Shown one piece after another: positions 18,078-25,529 of a DNA stretch of 57,608 bases (position 1 is the stretch's first letter; each line of letters begins with the position of its first letter). The position numbers and the translations under genes were made by a program. The DNA lies in assembly GCA_017446265.1 (NCBI GenBank), contig JAFSRD010000009.1, forward strand, positions 1 through 57,608. Reading direction: 5' to 3'. The DNA is from Treponema sp. (GTDB lineage: Bacteria; Spirochaetota; Spirochaetia; Treponematales; Treponemataceae). The notes beneath the pieces were generated by a model. The model had not been told where the DNA came from, did not search any database, and saw nothing but the letters and a program-made list of their open reading frames with translations.

Positions 18078-19551
18078 GACGCGCCTCCTGTGCAATGAGC
18101 GGAATGAGCCGTTCAAACGACAAACTGCGCGAAGCCTTTAAAAGCAGCAAATCGTCATTCGACGAATTGGCAACGATATAATCTGCCGCCTGCTGCATCG
18201 CCTCGTCTGACGATTGCGCGACATACAACGAATCTGCAAAGCCTGCCTTGCGCGCAGCGTCAAAAGCGTATTTCATGCTGCTGCCGATAAAAATAATTTT
18301 ATACGGATGCGCGCGTACCGCTTTTCTGCCGATTGCTTCGTGCGCCGCCTGCGCCGCTTCGCCAAGTTCCAGCATGTCGCCGAGCACGTAAATGCGGTTG
18401 CCGCAGTCTCGTACAGAAGCGCAAAACGCGAGCACATCAGCTGTTGATTCAGGATTTGCGTTGTAACAGTCTTTAACAAGCGTTACTGAGCAACCGTTTT
18501 TGAGAACGAGCTGCTCTGTCTGGGAGCGGCCTGCGAGCGCGACAAACGATTCAAGCGCATTTTTGATTGCGTTGTCGCTTATGCCAAAATAGTTTCCAAG
18601 CGCAACAGCTGCAAGCGCGTTTTCATAATTGTACATGCCGGGAAGTGCAAAATTAACAATTTCATTTCCCACTTTGAACGTTGTACCGCGCACGCCGTTG
18701 TCTGAAACAAACTCCACACCGCTTTGCGCTTTTGACACGCTGCGCGCTCCATCTGTAGAACCACTTCCAAAATAAATAATTTTGCCTTTGACGCTTTCGG
18801 CAAGAAATGGAGCAAAATCATCAGATTGAGGAATGAACGCAGCACCGTCGGCTGGCACATGGTCAAATATGCGCCGCTTTTCACGCGCTATGTTTTCTCT
18901 GCTTCCGAGCATGCCCACATGCGCCGTGCCTATGTTCGTCACAAGCGCATACTGAGGTTGCAGCACATCCGCTATTTCAGCTATCTCGTCTTTGCGGTTC
19001 ATGCCCATCTCAAACACGCCTATCTCATCGTCGCCGCGTATATTGAACACAGAAAGCGGCAATCCCGTTTCAGAATTGAAATTGCCCTCGTTGCAGACAA
19101 CGCGGTAACGCTGTTTTAAAACTGCGACGCACAACTCTTTTGTCGTCGTCTTGCCGCTTGAACCAGTGATGCCAATTTTTTTGAGCTGCGGGAAATTGCG
19201 CACATATGCAGATGCCGCGTGCTGCAACGCGTGCAGCGTGTGCTCAACGATGATAAATGTCACCGCAGGATTATTTTTTGCAAGCGCATCGTAGTCGTCG
19301 TGCCGCATCTTGTACTCGTCTCTATTAAGTAAAATGACAGACGCGCCGTTTTCAATCGCCTGCCGAATATACGCATGCCCGTTTTGCTTTTCTCCTATGA
19401 GCGGCACAAAAAGGCTTTGCGGCGCAACATGCCTGCTGTCCGTTGCAACTGACGTGAATGCAAATTGCTCTGCACAGGCGCCCTTTCCGCCTGCAATGCT
19501 GCCATGCACTGCGTCAAGCAGTTCTGTACACGTTAAAAGACTATCTGCCAT
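18070..19551 (-). CDS. murF: UDP-N-acetylmuramoyl-tripeptide--D-alanyl-D-alanine ligase MurF
   Basis: Mur ligase adding D-Ala-D-Ala to the UDP-MurNAc tripeptide in the cytoplasm, 493 residues. The N-terminal UDP-binding domain (TSVATDSRHVAPQSLFVPLIG) is followed by the ATP loop ITGSSGKTTTKE, the central-domain motif NFNSETGLPLSVF, and the C-terminal KDCYNANPEST and VLGDMLELG typical of MurF. It overlaps the ftsL-like gene by 11 bp and ftsW by 8 bp. Confidence 0.97.
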   Translation of the reverse strand: MADSLLTCTELLDAVHGSIAGGKGACAEQFAFTSVATDSRHVAPQSLFVPLIGEKQNGHAYIRQAIENGASVILLNRDEYKMRHDDYDALAKNNPAVTFIIVEHTLHALQHAASAYVRNFPQLKKIGITGSSGKTTTKELCVAVLKQRYRVVCNEGNFNSETGLPLSVFNIRGDDEIGVFEMGMNRKDEIAEIADVLQPQYALVTNIGTAHVGMLGSRENIAREKRRIFDHVPADGAAFIPQSDDFAPFLAESVKGKIIYFGSGSTDGARSVSKAQSGVEFVSDNGVRGTTFKVGNEIVNFALPGMYNYENALAAVALGNYFGISDNAIKNALESFVALAGRSQTEQLVLKNGCSVTLVKDCYNANPESTADVLAFCASVRDCGNRIYVLGDMLELGEAAQAAHEAIGRKAVRAHPYKIIFIGSSMKYAFDAARKAGFADSLYVAQSSDEAMQQAADYIVANSSNDDLLLLKASRSLSFERLIPLIAQEARHG

Positions 19552-19846
19552 CTTTACCCTTCATCTCTACGCGCACAATGTCATTCGTTTCAGCTTTGTG
19601 CATGCCGAGCTCGTTTTCCGCAATTTTTTCTATGCGCTCAGTGCTCGAAAGCAGGCTTATGTCTGTAACGAGCTTTTTGTTCGCCTCTATCAATTCTTCT
19701 TGTTTTTTTTCGAGTGCGGTCACTTCATCTGCAAGATTCTCATATCTGCGCGCCTGAATGCCGTTCAAGATAAGCAGTGCAGGAATTGCGACTGCAATAA
19801 AACACACTGTCAGCATTTCGCGCACGCGACTGTTCTTTTGTTTCAT
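19541..19846 (-). CDS. ftsL: FtsL-like small divisome protein
   Basis: Short bitopic protein of 101 residues. A basic N-terminus (KQKNSRVRE) is followed by one membrane span (MLTVCFIAVAIPALLILNGI) and a coiled-coil heptad region (ENLADEVTALEKKQEELIEANKKL), then a STERIEKIAENELGM segment that matches the usual FtsL tail. Sequence identity in this family is always low, so the call relies on topology and on position between rsmH and the mur genes. Start ATG 19844-19846 overlaps the rsmH stop as ATGA and has GAGG upstream; a GTG at 19852 is the alternative. Confidence 0.85.
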   Translation of the reverse strand: MKQKNSRVREMLTVCFIAVAIPALLILNGIQARRYENLADEVTALEKKQEELIEANKKLVTDISLLSSTERIEKIAENELGMHKAETNDIVRVEMKGKDGR

Positions 19847-20826
19847 ATACACAATTCCTCACTTCGTGCCATGTGATGCGCTGTCGCATCGCGCAATTTT
19901 TTTACAACACGAAGCTTTGCGCTCCTCGATGGCGCATTATTAGCAATTTCAGCTTCAGTCGGACACACCGGCTTCCGCGTTACAATTTCCGCACAAGGGC
20001 AGCCGCCACATCTGCACGCAGCAACTTCCGGTGGACACACGCACTGCCTGCCAAGATTACGGAAATAATTTTTTACAATGCGGTCTTCAAGCGAATGAAA
20101 CGTGATGACGCCCATTTTACCGCCTGCTTCCAAATTGTTAAACGCATTGTGCAATGCGCACGGAAGCCGACACAGCTCGCCGTTTACCGCAATCCTGAGC
20201 GCCTGAAACGTACGTGTAGCAGGATGTATCGCTCCATGACGGTAATAGGCCGGAACTGCATCATATACAATATCGGCAAGCGCTTTCGACGAATGAATTG
20301 CTCCGCCTCTGCGCGCTTCCGCAATTGCCTTTGCTATGCTGCGGCTCAGTTTTTCTTCACCGTAGCGGTAAATCACATCTGCAAGCTCATCTTCTCTCAT
20401 GCCATTCACCACATCTGCTGCGCTTGCACCAGCAGACATGTCAAGGCGCATGTCAAGCGCCTCATCGTACCGAAACGAAAAACCGCGCTGCGACAATTCA
20501 TAGTGGTACATCGAAATCCCTAAATCAAATAAGATGATGTCGGGCTTCGGCAATTCAGGCGGATATGACGCGTAAAAATCGTCAAACCAGCCGTTGTAAA
20601 AAAACATACGCTCCGCAAACGGCAAAAGCCTTTCTTTTGCACGCTGCATGATGCTGCCGTCGGCATCTATGCCTATGACAGTGAGGTTTGGGAATTGCGA
20701 AAGAAATGCGAACGAATGACCGCCTTCACCGAGCGTTGAATCGCACAGCACATGCGGCTTGCAATCAGAAGGTGCAAGCAGTTCAAGGCATGACGCAAGC
20801 AGAACAGGCGTGTGAACTGCATCCAT
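19843..20826 (-). CDS. rsmH: 16S rRNA (cytosine-N4)-methyltransferase RsmH
   Basis: SAM-dependent methyltransferase (formerly MraW), 327 residues, modifying C1402 of 16S rRNA. HTPVLLASCLELL, DSTLGEGGHSFAFL (SAM loop), VIGIDADGSI, DIILFDLGIS, GFSFRYDEALDMRLDMS and VITFHSLEDRIVKNYFR are diagnostic. A cysteine cluster (CVCPPEVAACRCGGCPC) lies near residues 275-292, larger than the short CxCP seen in many homologues. It follows mraZ by 19 bp. Confidence 0.97.
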   Translation of the reverse strand: MDAVHTPVLLASCLELLAPSDCKPHVLCDSTLGEGGHSFAFLSQFPNLTVIGIDADGSIMQRAKERLLPFAERMFFYNGWFDDFYASYPPELPKPDIILFDLGISMYHYELSQRGFSFRYDEALDMRLDMSAGASAADVVNGMREDELADVIYRYGEEKLSRSIAKAIAEARRGGAIHSSKALADIVYDAVPAYYRHGAIHPATRTFQALRIAVNGELCRLPCALHNAFNNLEAGGKMGVITFHSLEDRIVKNYFRNLGRQCVCPPEVAACRCGGCPCAEIVTRKPVCPTEAEIANNAPSRSAKLRVVKKLRDATAHHMARSEELCI

Positions 20827-20845
20827 GTTGTATCCCCCGAAATTG

Positions 20846-21289
20846 TTAAAAAATTATTCCGCCGAGCTCTTCCGCTGCATCTCGGAATGAATTTTCGCTT
20901 TGCTCAAGATACGCTTTATAGCTTTCCGCGTCCCACAACTCAATGTATTTATTTACACCAAGCAAGATGCATTCTTTTGAAAGCGATGCGTATTCACGCA
21001 AACTCTGGGGGATAGAGATACGCCCTGACCTGTCAAACTCAAGTTCTTGGGCAGGCGCAATAAATCTTCTGAGCACCAAGCGATTCTTTTCGCTGAATGG
21101 CGAAGCAGAATCCATGAGCTTTGAAGACACAACCCTCCATTCTTCGGGAGTAAAAAGCCATAGGCAGCGGTCAAGGGCTTGCGTCACGATGAGAACATTT
21201 CCTGCAAGCACCGTCCTCAACTTTGACGGAAAAAGAATTCGCCCTTTTTCGTCAAGCGTATTACGGTATTCTCCTGTCAGCATGTCCAT
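20846..21289 (-). CDS. mraZ: Transcriptional regulator MraZ
   Basis: Two-domain AbrB/SpoVT-like DNA-binding protein of 147 residues that in characterised bacteria represses its own dcw operon. The signature MLTGEYRNTLDEKGRILFPS and the second repeat FDRSGRISIPQSLREYA are clear. The C-terminus (SYKAYLEQSENSFRDAAEELGGIIF) is normal. The start is taken at ATG 21287-21289, seven bases after AGG; ATG 21283 is also possible. An upstream in-frame extension is rejected because it would cross the promoter and operator at 21290-21361. Confidence 0.96.
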   Translation of the reverse strand: MDMLTGEYRNTLDEKGRILFPSKLRTVLAGNVLIVTQALDRCLWLFTPEEWRVVSSKLMDSASPFSEKNRLVLRRFIAPAQELEFDRSGRISIPQSLREYASLSKECILLGVNKYIELWDAESYKAYLEQSENSFRDAAEELGGIIF

Positions 21290-21324
21290 ACCACTGCCTA
21301 CCACTTTTCCCCACAAATTCCCAC
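21290..21324 (-). promoter_or_regulatory. MraZ-box array (autoregulatory operator)
   Basis: Four boxes on the minus strand at an exact 10-bp period: GTGGG (21320-21324), GTGGG (21310-21314), GTGGT (21300-21304) and GTGGT (21290-21294). MraZ is known to bind GTGGG/TGGGN direct repeats with about 5-nt spacers. The array lies between the promoter and the mraZ ATG. Confidence 0.8.
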
Positions 21325-21333
21325 TTAATAATA

Positions 21334-21361
21334 ATTTTAGCGAAAATTTTACGCTTGTCAA
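21334..21361 (-). promoter_or_regulatory. Promoter of mraZ/dcw operon
   Basis: Minus-strand TTGACA (21356-21361) and TAAAAT (21334-21339) with a 16-bp spacer, immediately upstream of the GTGGG array. Confidence 0.75.
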
Positions 21362-21442
21362 TAAAAAAAATGCCACTTTTTCATCTTTTTTTACTTTTTC
21401 TTGCATTTTTCAGTATATACGTGTATAGTAAAATCGAAAAAT

Positions 21443-22168
21443 ATGATACAAACGCTCAACGAAAGCTCGCTGCACCGCACGCTCAAAAATCTCTACGCGC
21501 TCGAAAATGATTGTTCGACAGAAGTTGCGCTCGACGGAAAAATTTACGATATAGTTGACGCAGCAGGCAACATCACAGAGATACAGACAGGAAGCGTTTC
21601 AAAGCTGCTCGACAAAACGATGAACGCGCTGCAACAAAAACGACGCATAAAAATCGTGCACCCCATTGCTGTAGAAAAATATATTGCGCTGTACGACGAG
21701 CGCGGCGTTTTGATTTCAAAAAGAAAAAGCCCCGTGAAGCGCTCTGTCTACGATATGTTCCGCGAGCTTACAGGCTTGTATCCCGTGCTTCTCAAAAAAA
21801 ATTTCTTGCTCGATGTACTTGAAATCACGATGACAGAAAAACGCGTGCGCACGCCAGAACCAGTGCAGTCGAAAAACAACAGACGGCGATTCCGCAAAAG
21901 TTGGCTCAAGCAAGACAAGCAGCTTGAAAAAATCATAGCGGTGCACACATTTAAAAACGCGCGCGATTACGTGCGCCTCATTCCAGAATCATGCCTGCCT
22001 GAATTCTCTGCACGCACAATCGAAAACGCGCTCAAAGCCAATACAGCGTTTTCTGCAAATGCGGCGAAAAACGCGCATCTGCTGCTCTGGGTGTTATCAC
22101 ACATGAATCTTATAGAACTGTGCGGGGAACGGCCGAAAACATACAGGCTCTCTGTTCAAAATAACTGA
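21443..22168 (+). CDS. PD-(D/E)XK nuclease-like protein with C-terminal helical domain
   Basis: Uncharacterised protein of about 241 residues, divergent from mraZ. The N-terminal half looks like a minimal PD-(D/E)XK fold: GKIYDIVDAAGNITEIQTG has an Asp followed after about ten residues by an E-x-Q pair, then LLDKTMNAL, and KIVHPIAVEKYIALYDERG. The segment ISKRKSPVKRSVYDMFREL with an NFLLDVLEI strand matches a family I remember from other bacteria that carries the same HPI...EKYI, RKSP and LL...NF order; its function is, to my knowledge, unknown. The C-terminal part (residues 165-241) is helical and may be a winged-helix. Start ATG 21443 has no strong ribosome site. No partner gene identifies a role. 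Confidence 0.75.
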   Translation: MIQTLNESSLHRTLKNLYALENDCSTEVALDGKIYDIVDAAGNITEIQTGSVSKLLDKTMNALQQKRRIKIVHPIAVEKYIALYDERGVLISKRKSPVKRSVYDMFRELTGLYPVLLKKNFLLDVLEITMTEKRVRTPEPVQSKNNRRRFRKSWLKQDKQLEKIIAVHTFKNARDYVRLIPESCLPEFSARTIENALKANTAFSANAAKNAHLLLWVLSHMNLIELCGERPKTYRLSVQNN

Positions 22169-22318
22169 AGTTACAGAAAGAACTCCCAGCCTTATATTAT
22201 GTATATTCGATGAATGCAATTTAAAAAAATTGTTTACTGTTCAAAATCAAGAAGCAACAATTCAAACTCTAGCAATAATTACATTTTCACTGTATACTTT
22301 TATTCACGGAGGTGCTAC

Positions 22319-23275
22319 ATGCGTAAAGCATCACTACTTGTTTTGTCACTTTTTTTTGCAATGGGTGCAGCGTTTACTGTTGAAATAGACACAGCACTAC
22401 TTGGCACTGCTCATCGTGTTGCGTATATTGAGGACATGTCGCCCGTTTCTCCCGATGAATATAATACAGCAGAACAAATTCGCAACATGGGGCGCAGGCT
22501 TGGGCAAGCTTTGCGCACTATGGAAAGCGCGCAAAAAAGCATGCCAGAAACACTATACGCAAACGGCGCACCTTCCCGCAAGTATCAAGCAATACGAGTA
22601 TATGAATCAGAAATGCTTGCGGGCGCGGATGTCCTGTACATTGCACCAAACGCAACAGTCGGAACTGCAAAAGCGCTCTTTTTGATTGTGTCAGGCTACA
22701 TTGAAACAGCATACGCCATTCCAACCGCGCGCGCAGATGCACTCGCCCAGCAAGTGTGCTGGTGGAACACAAATCACTACGATGAGCGCACGTATTTTAC
22801 CGGCAGATTCAACGCACGCGTACTCGATGCATTTGCGAACGAAACAGCAGTTATCGGGCTTGCAGATTCGTATAAAAACTGGGCAGGACATGCGCGCATT
22901 GTCATTCCGTTTGTAAAAACGCGCAAGGTTGCACAAGATGCTGACATCATGCAAAATGCAGAACAAACAGCACGGCAAGCACAAGATGAAAATCAAACTG
23001 AAGAAGCAGGCGCGCAGCGCACGGAAACCGCAACACAACGTACAAACGACGCAATAAAAAATCAAAATGCAGAAACGAATGACGCAAACTATGCAGGCAA
23101 AACAAACTCAGATAAAAGCGGCGTGTCAGCAGGCAATAACATGATAGGCAACTTATCTGCAAACTTTCAGCACATTTCAATCAGCTATAAAATACTGTTC
23201 GGCGCACTCTGCCTTGCAGCGCTGTTACTCATCATTCTACTCATAAAAGTGATTCGCGATATGGCGCGTGCCTAG
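22319..23275 (+). CDS. P83/100-family protein, short membrane-anchored form
   Basis: Spirochaetal P83/100 antigen family, 318 residues, starting at ATG 22319 just after GGAGG (TATACT at 22293-22298 is a possible -10). A signal peptide (KASLLVLSLFFAMGAAFTVE) is followed by the P83/100 N-terminal domain: NTAEQIRNMGRRLGQAL, YQAIRVYE, ADVLYIAPNATVGTAKAL, VSGYIETAYA..ADALAQQV and SYKNWAGHARIVIPF, which align by eye with Borrelia and treponemal P83/100. A polar Gln/Asn/Thr-rich linker (residues 205-285) follows, and the protein ends with a membrane span (ILFGALCLAALLLIILLIKV) and a short basic tail. Family members are usually longer and lack such an anchor. The function of P83/100 is not established. 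Confidence 0.82.
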   Translation: MRKASLLVLSLFFAMGAAFTVEIDTALLGTAHRVAYIEDMSPVSPDEYNTAEQIRNMGRRLGQALRTMESAQKSMPETLYANGAPSRKYQAIRVYESEMLAGADVLYIAPNATVGTAKALFLIVSGYIETAYAIPTARADALAQQVCWWNTNHYDERTYFTGRFNARVLDAFANETAVIGLADSYKNWAGHARIVIPFVKTRKVAQDADIMQNAEQTARQAQDENQTEEAGAQRTETATQRTNDAIKNQNAETNDANYAGKTNSDKSGVSAGNNMIGNLSANFQHISISYKILFGALCLAALLLIILLIKVIRDMARA

Positions 23276-23290
23276 CATCTCCACATTGCA

Positions 23291-23335
23291 TAAAAACGGG
23301 CTGCCATAGAAGTTTTAAAACTTCTATGGCAGCCC
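23291..23335 (-). terminator. cstA terminator: 38-bp perfect palindrome
   Basis: Positions 23298-23335 are a perfect palindrome with 19-bp arms (GGGCTGCCATAGAAGTTTT and its complement). On the minus strand it is followed by GTTTTT, so it should terminate cstA; it also lies at the end of the convergent P83/100 gene. Confidence 0.8.
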
Positions 23336-23377
23336 CGTACTGACTGCGCAAAAGCGTGCCATCCACGCATGGTAAAA

Positions 23378-24877
23378 TTATGCGTGCTTACGTGACAGGT
23401 CTACTTTGCCCTGACGCTCAAGGCTCTTTTGTGGATGCGAATATGCAGTTGCCAAGAAAATGGCAAGGAACGCAACAGCAGCAACAATACCGACTATGTA
23501 CGAAATCGTTTGTCCTTGTGCGCCAAGCCGTTTCAAGTTGAGACATTCTCCTGCATACATGAAATATGTTACAGAGACTGCCGACATGAACGTAGCAGGA
23601 ACAACCGCAATCCAACACTTATTCTTATTTGAATAATTGGTAGCAAGATATACAGCAGCAGACCATAATGCAATCATTGCAAGCGTCTGGTTGGACCACG
23701 AGAAGTAGCGCCACACAATGCCATAGTCAATGAATGAAATGCCATAACCAATAAGAAGAAGCGGAACTGCAATGCCCAAGCGGATTTTGATGTCTTTTTC
23801 ATCAAGTTTGAACCAATTGAAAATAGTCATGCGTGCGCTGCGGAATGCAGTGTCGCCAGATGTAATAGGACATACGATAACGCCGATAAGCGCAATCGCG
23901 CCACCAACTTTTCCAAGAAGACCGGTGCACATTTCATAGATAGAATTTGCGTTGCCGCCGCCAATATCAGCCATTGCCTGCAAACCCGTGCCAATGCCGC
24001 CTCTGTTGTAGAAGAACGCAATGCCGGCAGAAGCCCAAATCATTGCGATGACACCTTCAGCAACCATTGCGCCATAGAAAATCTTGCGGCCATCTTTTTC
24101 ATTCTGAATGGTGCGCGCAATAATCGGTGATTGTGTTGCATGGAAGCCTGATATGGCGCCACACGCAACGGAGATAAACATAATCGGCCAAATTGGCGTT
24201 CCTGCAGGATGCAAGTTTTCAAGCGTGAGCTCCATCATGGGACGTACGCTACTATTTGCAATAGTCGAAATTGAAACGCCAATAGCCATAACGATGAGGA
24301 AGATGCCGAAAACAGGATACACGCGACCGATAACTTTATCGACAGGCAAAAGTGTTGCAAGAAAGTAATAGATTAAAATGATAACGGTCCAGACTTTTAC
24401 GTTGAGCCAATCAGGTGTCAAGCGTGCCAAAAGTCCAGCCGGTCCTACCATAAATACAACACCGACCATAACGAGCAGCACGACGCTGAATACGCGCATG
24501 ACATTCTGCATGACAGGACCAAGGTACTTGCCGGTAATTTCAGAAATACTTGCACCATCATTGCGAATTGACAGCATGCCTGACAAATAGTCGTGCACGG
24601 CACCTGCAAAAATTGTACCAAACACAATCCATAAATACACGCTCGGTCCCCACAATGCGCCAGTAACGGCGCCAAAAATTGGGCCAAGACCAGCAATGTT
24701 CAACAGCTGGACAAGAAATGCTTTTGTTTTGTTCATCGGCACATAGTCAACGCCGTCAGGGTTTGCCGTAGCCGGTGTCTTTTTATTCACATCCGGCTGG
24801 AACACTTTATCAACAAATGCTCCATAAAGCAAGTATCCGACAACAAGTGCCACGATACACAACAAAAATGTAATCAT
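23378..24877 (-). CDS. cstA: Carbon starvation protein A (CstA-type peptide/pyruvate transporter)
   Basis: Inner-membrane transporter of the CstA family, about 499 residues and some 13-16 hydrophobic segments. Family members take up peptides or pyruvate. GAFVDKVFQPD, DGVDYVPMNKTKAFLVQLLNIAGLGPIFGA (key NIAG-L-GP), SGFHATQSPIIARTIQNE and GDTAFRSARMTIF are family signatures. ATG 24875-24877 follows AGGAGG. The protein is of the short type without the long C-terminal extension of E. coli CstA. A palindrome at 25014-25026 may control it. Confidence 0.93.
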   Translation of the reverse strand: MITFLLCIVALVVGYLLYGAFVDKVFQPDVNKKTPATANPDGVDYVPMNKTKAFLVQLLNIAGLGPIFGAVTGALWGPSVYLWIVFGTIFAGAVHDYLSGMLSIRNDGASISEITGKYLGPVMQNVMRVFSVVLLVMVGVVFMVGPAGLLARLTPDWLNVKVWTVIILIYYFLATLLPVDKVIGRVYPVFGIFLIVMAIGVSISTIANSSVRPMMELTLENLHPAGTPIWPIMFISVACGAISGFHATQSPIIARTIQNEKDGRKIFYGAMVAEGVIAMIWASAGIAFFYNRGGIGTGLQAMADIGGGNANSIYEMCTGLLGKVGGAIALIGVIVCPITSGDTAFRSARMTIFNWFKLDEKDIKIRLGIAVPLLLIGYGISFIDYGIVWRYFSWSNQTLAMIALWSAAVYLATNYSNKNKCWIAVVPATFMSAVSVTYFMYAGECLNLKRLGAQGQTISYIVGIVAAVAFLAIFLATAYSHPQKSLERQGKVDLSRKHA

Positions 24878-25013
24878 AGAAACCTCCTGCAATACACCTT
24901 TTTGCCATATTCTCTCCAAGTAACAGCAGATGCATTGCCTCCAAATTCATTATACACGCATATCTGAAATTCGTAAAGAGAAATTTTATGCTCAAACAAA
25001 ATTTAAGTATATA

Positions 25014-25026
25014 TTAACTCAGTTAG
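25014..25026. promoter_or_regulatory. Candidate operator upstream of cstA
   Basis: TAACT-C-AGTTA is a perfect 11-bp palindrome inside TTAACTCAGTTAG, overlapped on the right by GTTAGTAAC. It lies in the leader region between cstA and the DtxR-type regulator gene. Which regulator binds it is unknown. Confidence 0.4.
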
Positions 25027-25073
25027 TAACACTGTAAAATTGTCAAGACGATGCAGACATGCAGACAAACTGT

Positions 25074-25445
25074 TTACCCGTTTTTATTCTTTTTCATCCA
25101 TGCTTGTATGCCGGCAACAATATCAACATCAATATCGTGCTCTATGCGGCATGCATTTTTTTCAGCTTGGTCTTCAGGAACGCCAGTTATTTTGACCAAA
25201 AATTCAGTGAGCAAGCGGTGGCGCGAATAAATGTCAGTCGCCTTTTCAATGCCTTTTTTTGTAAGATGCAACTCCGTGCTCTCCCCGTCTTCAAGGTAGC
25301 CGCCATCTTTTAAAATGCCCATGGCGCGGCTTACGCTCGGTTTTGATACGCCAAGCTTTCGCGCCACATCTACGGAACGCACCGTGCCTTTTTCGTTTTG
25401 CAGCATGAGAATAGCTTCAAGATAATCTTCACCGGATTCGTACAT
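25074..25445 (-). CDS. DtxR/MntR-family metal-dependent transcriptional regulator
   Basis: Small regulator of 123 residues. ESGEDYLEAILML and the winged helix-turn-helix VRSVDVARKLGVSKPSVSRAMGILKDGGYL are typical of the iron/manganese DtxR-MntR-TroR family. The dimerisation domain with metal ligands follows (RHRLLTEFLVKITGV, ACRIEHDID), and there is no SH3-like third domain, as in MntR. ATG 25443-25445 has GAGG upstream; the GTG six bases earlier is less likely. TATAAT at 25464-25469 with a TG extension is its probable -10. No metal transporter is adjacent; its target could be cstA or distant genes. Confidence 0.9.
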   Translation of the reverse strand: MYESGEDYLEAILMLQNEKGTVRSVDVARKLGVSKPSVSRAMGILKDGGYLEDGESTELHLTKKGIEKATDIYSRHRLLTEFLVKITGVPEDQAEKNACRIEHDIDVDIVAGIQAWMKKNKNG

Positions 25446-25463
25446 ATGCACCTCACTTCACTC

Positions 25464-25469
25464 ATTATA
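25464..25469 (-). promoter_or_regulatory. Extended -10 element of the DtxR-type regulator gene
   Basis: Minus-strand TGC-TATAAT gives an extended -10 with a start about 12 nt before the ATG. No convincing -35 is visible. Confidence 0.5.
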
Positions 25470-25529
25470 GCACATAATCGGCAAAATGGAAAAGTGGCAA
25501 AATGACAGTTCTTGCTATATGCAAGTTGT

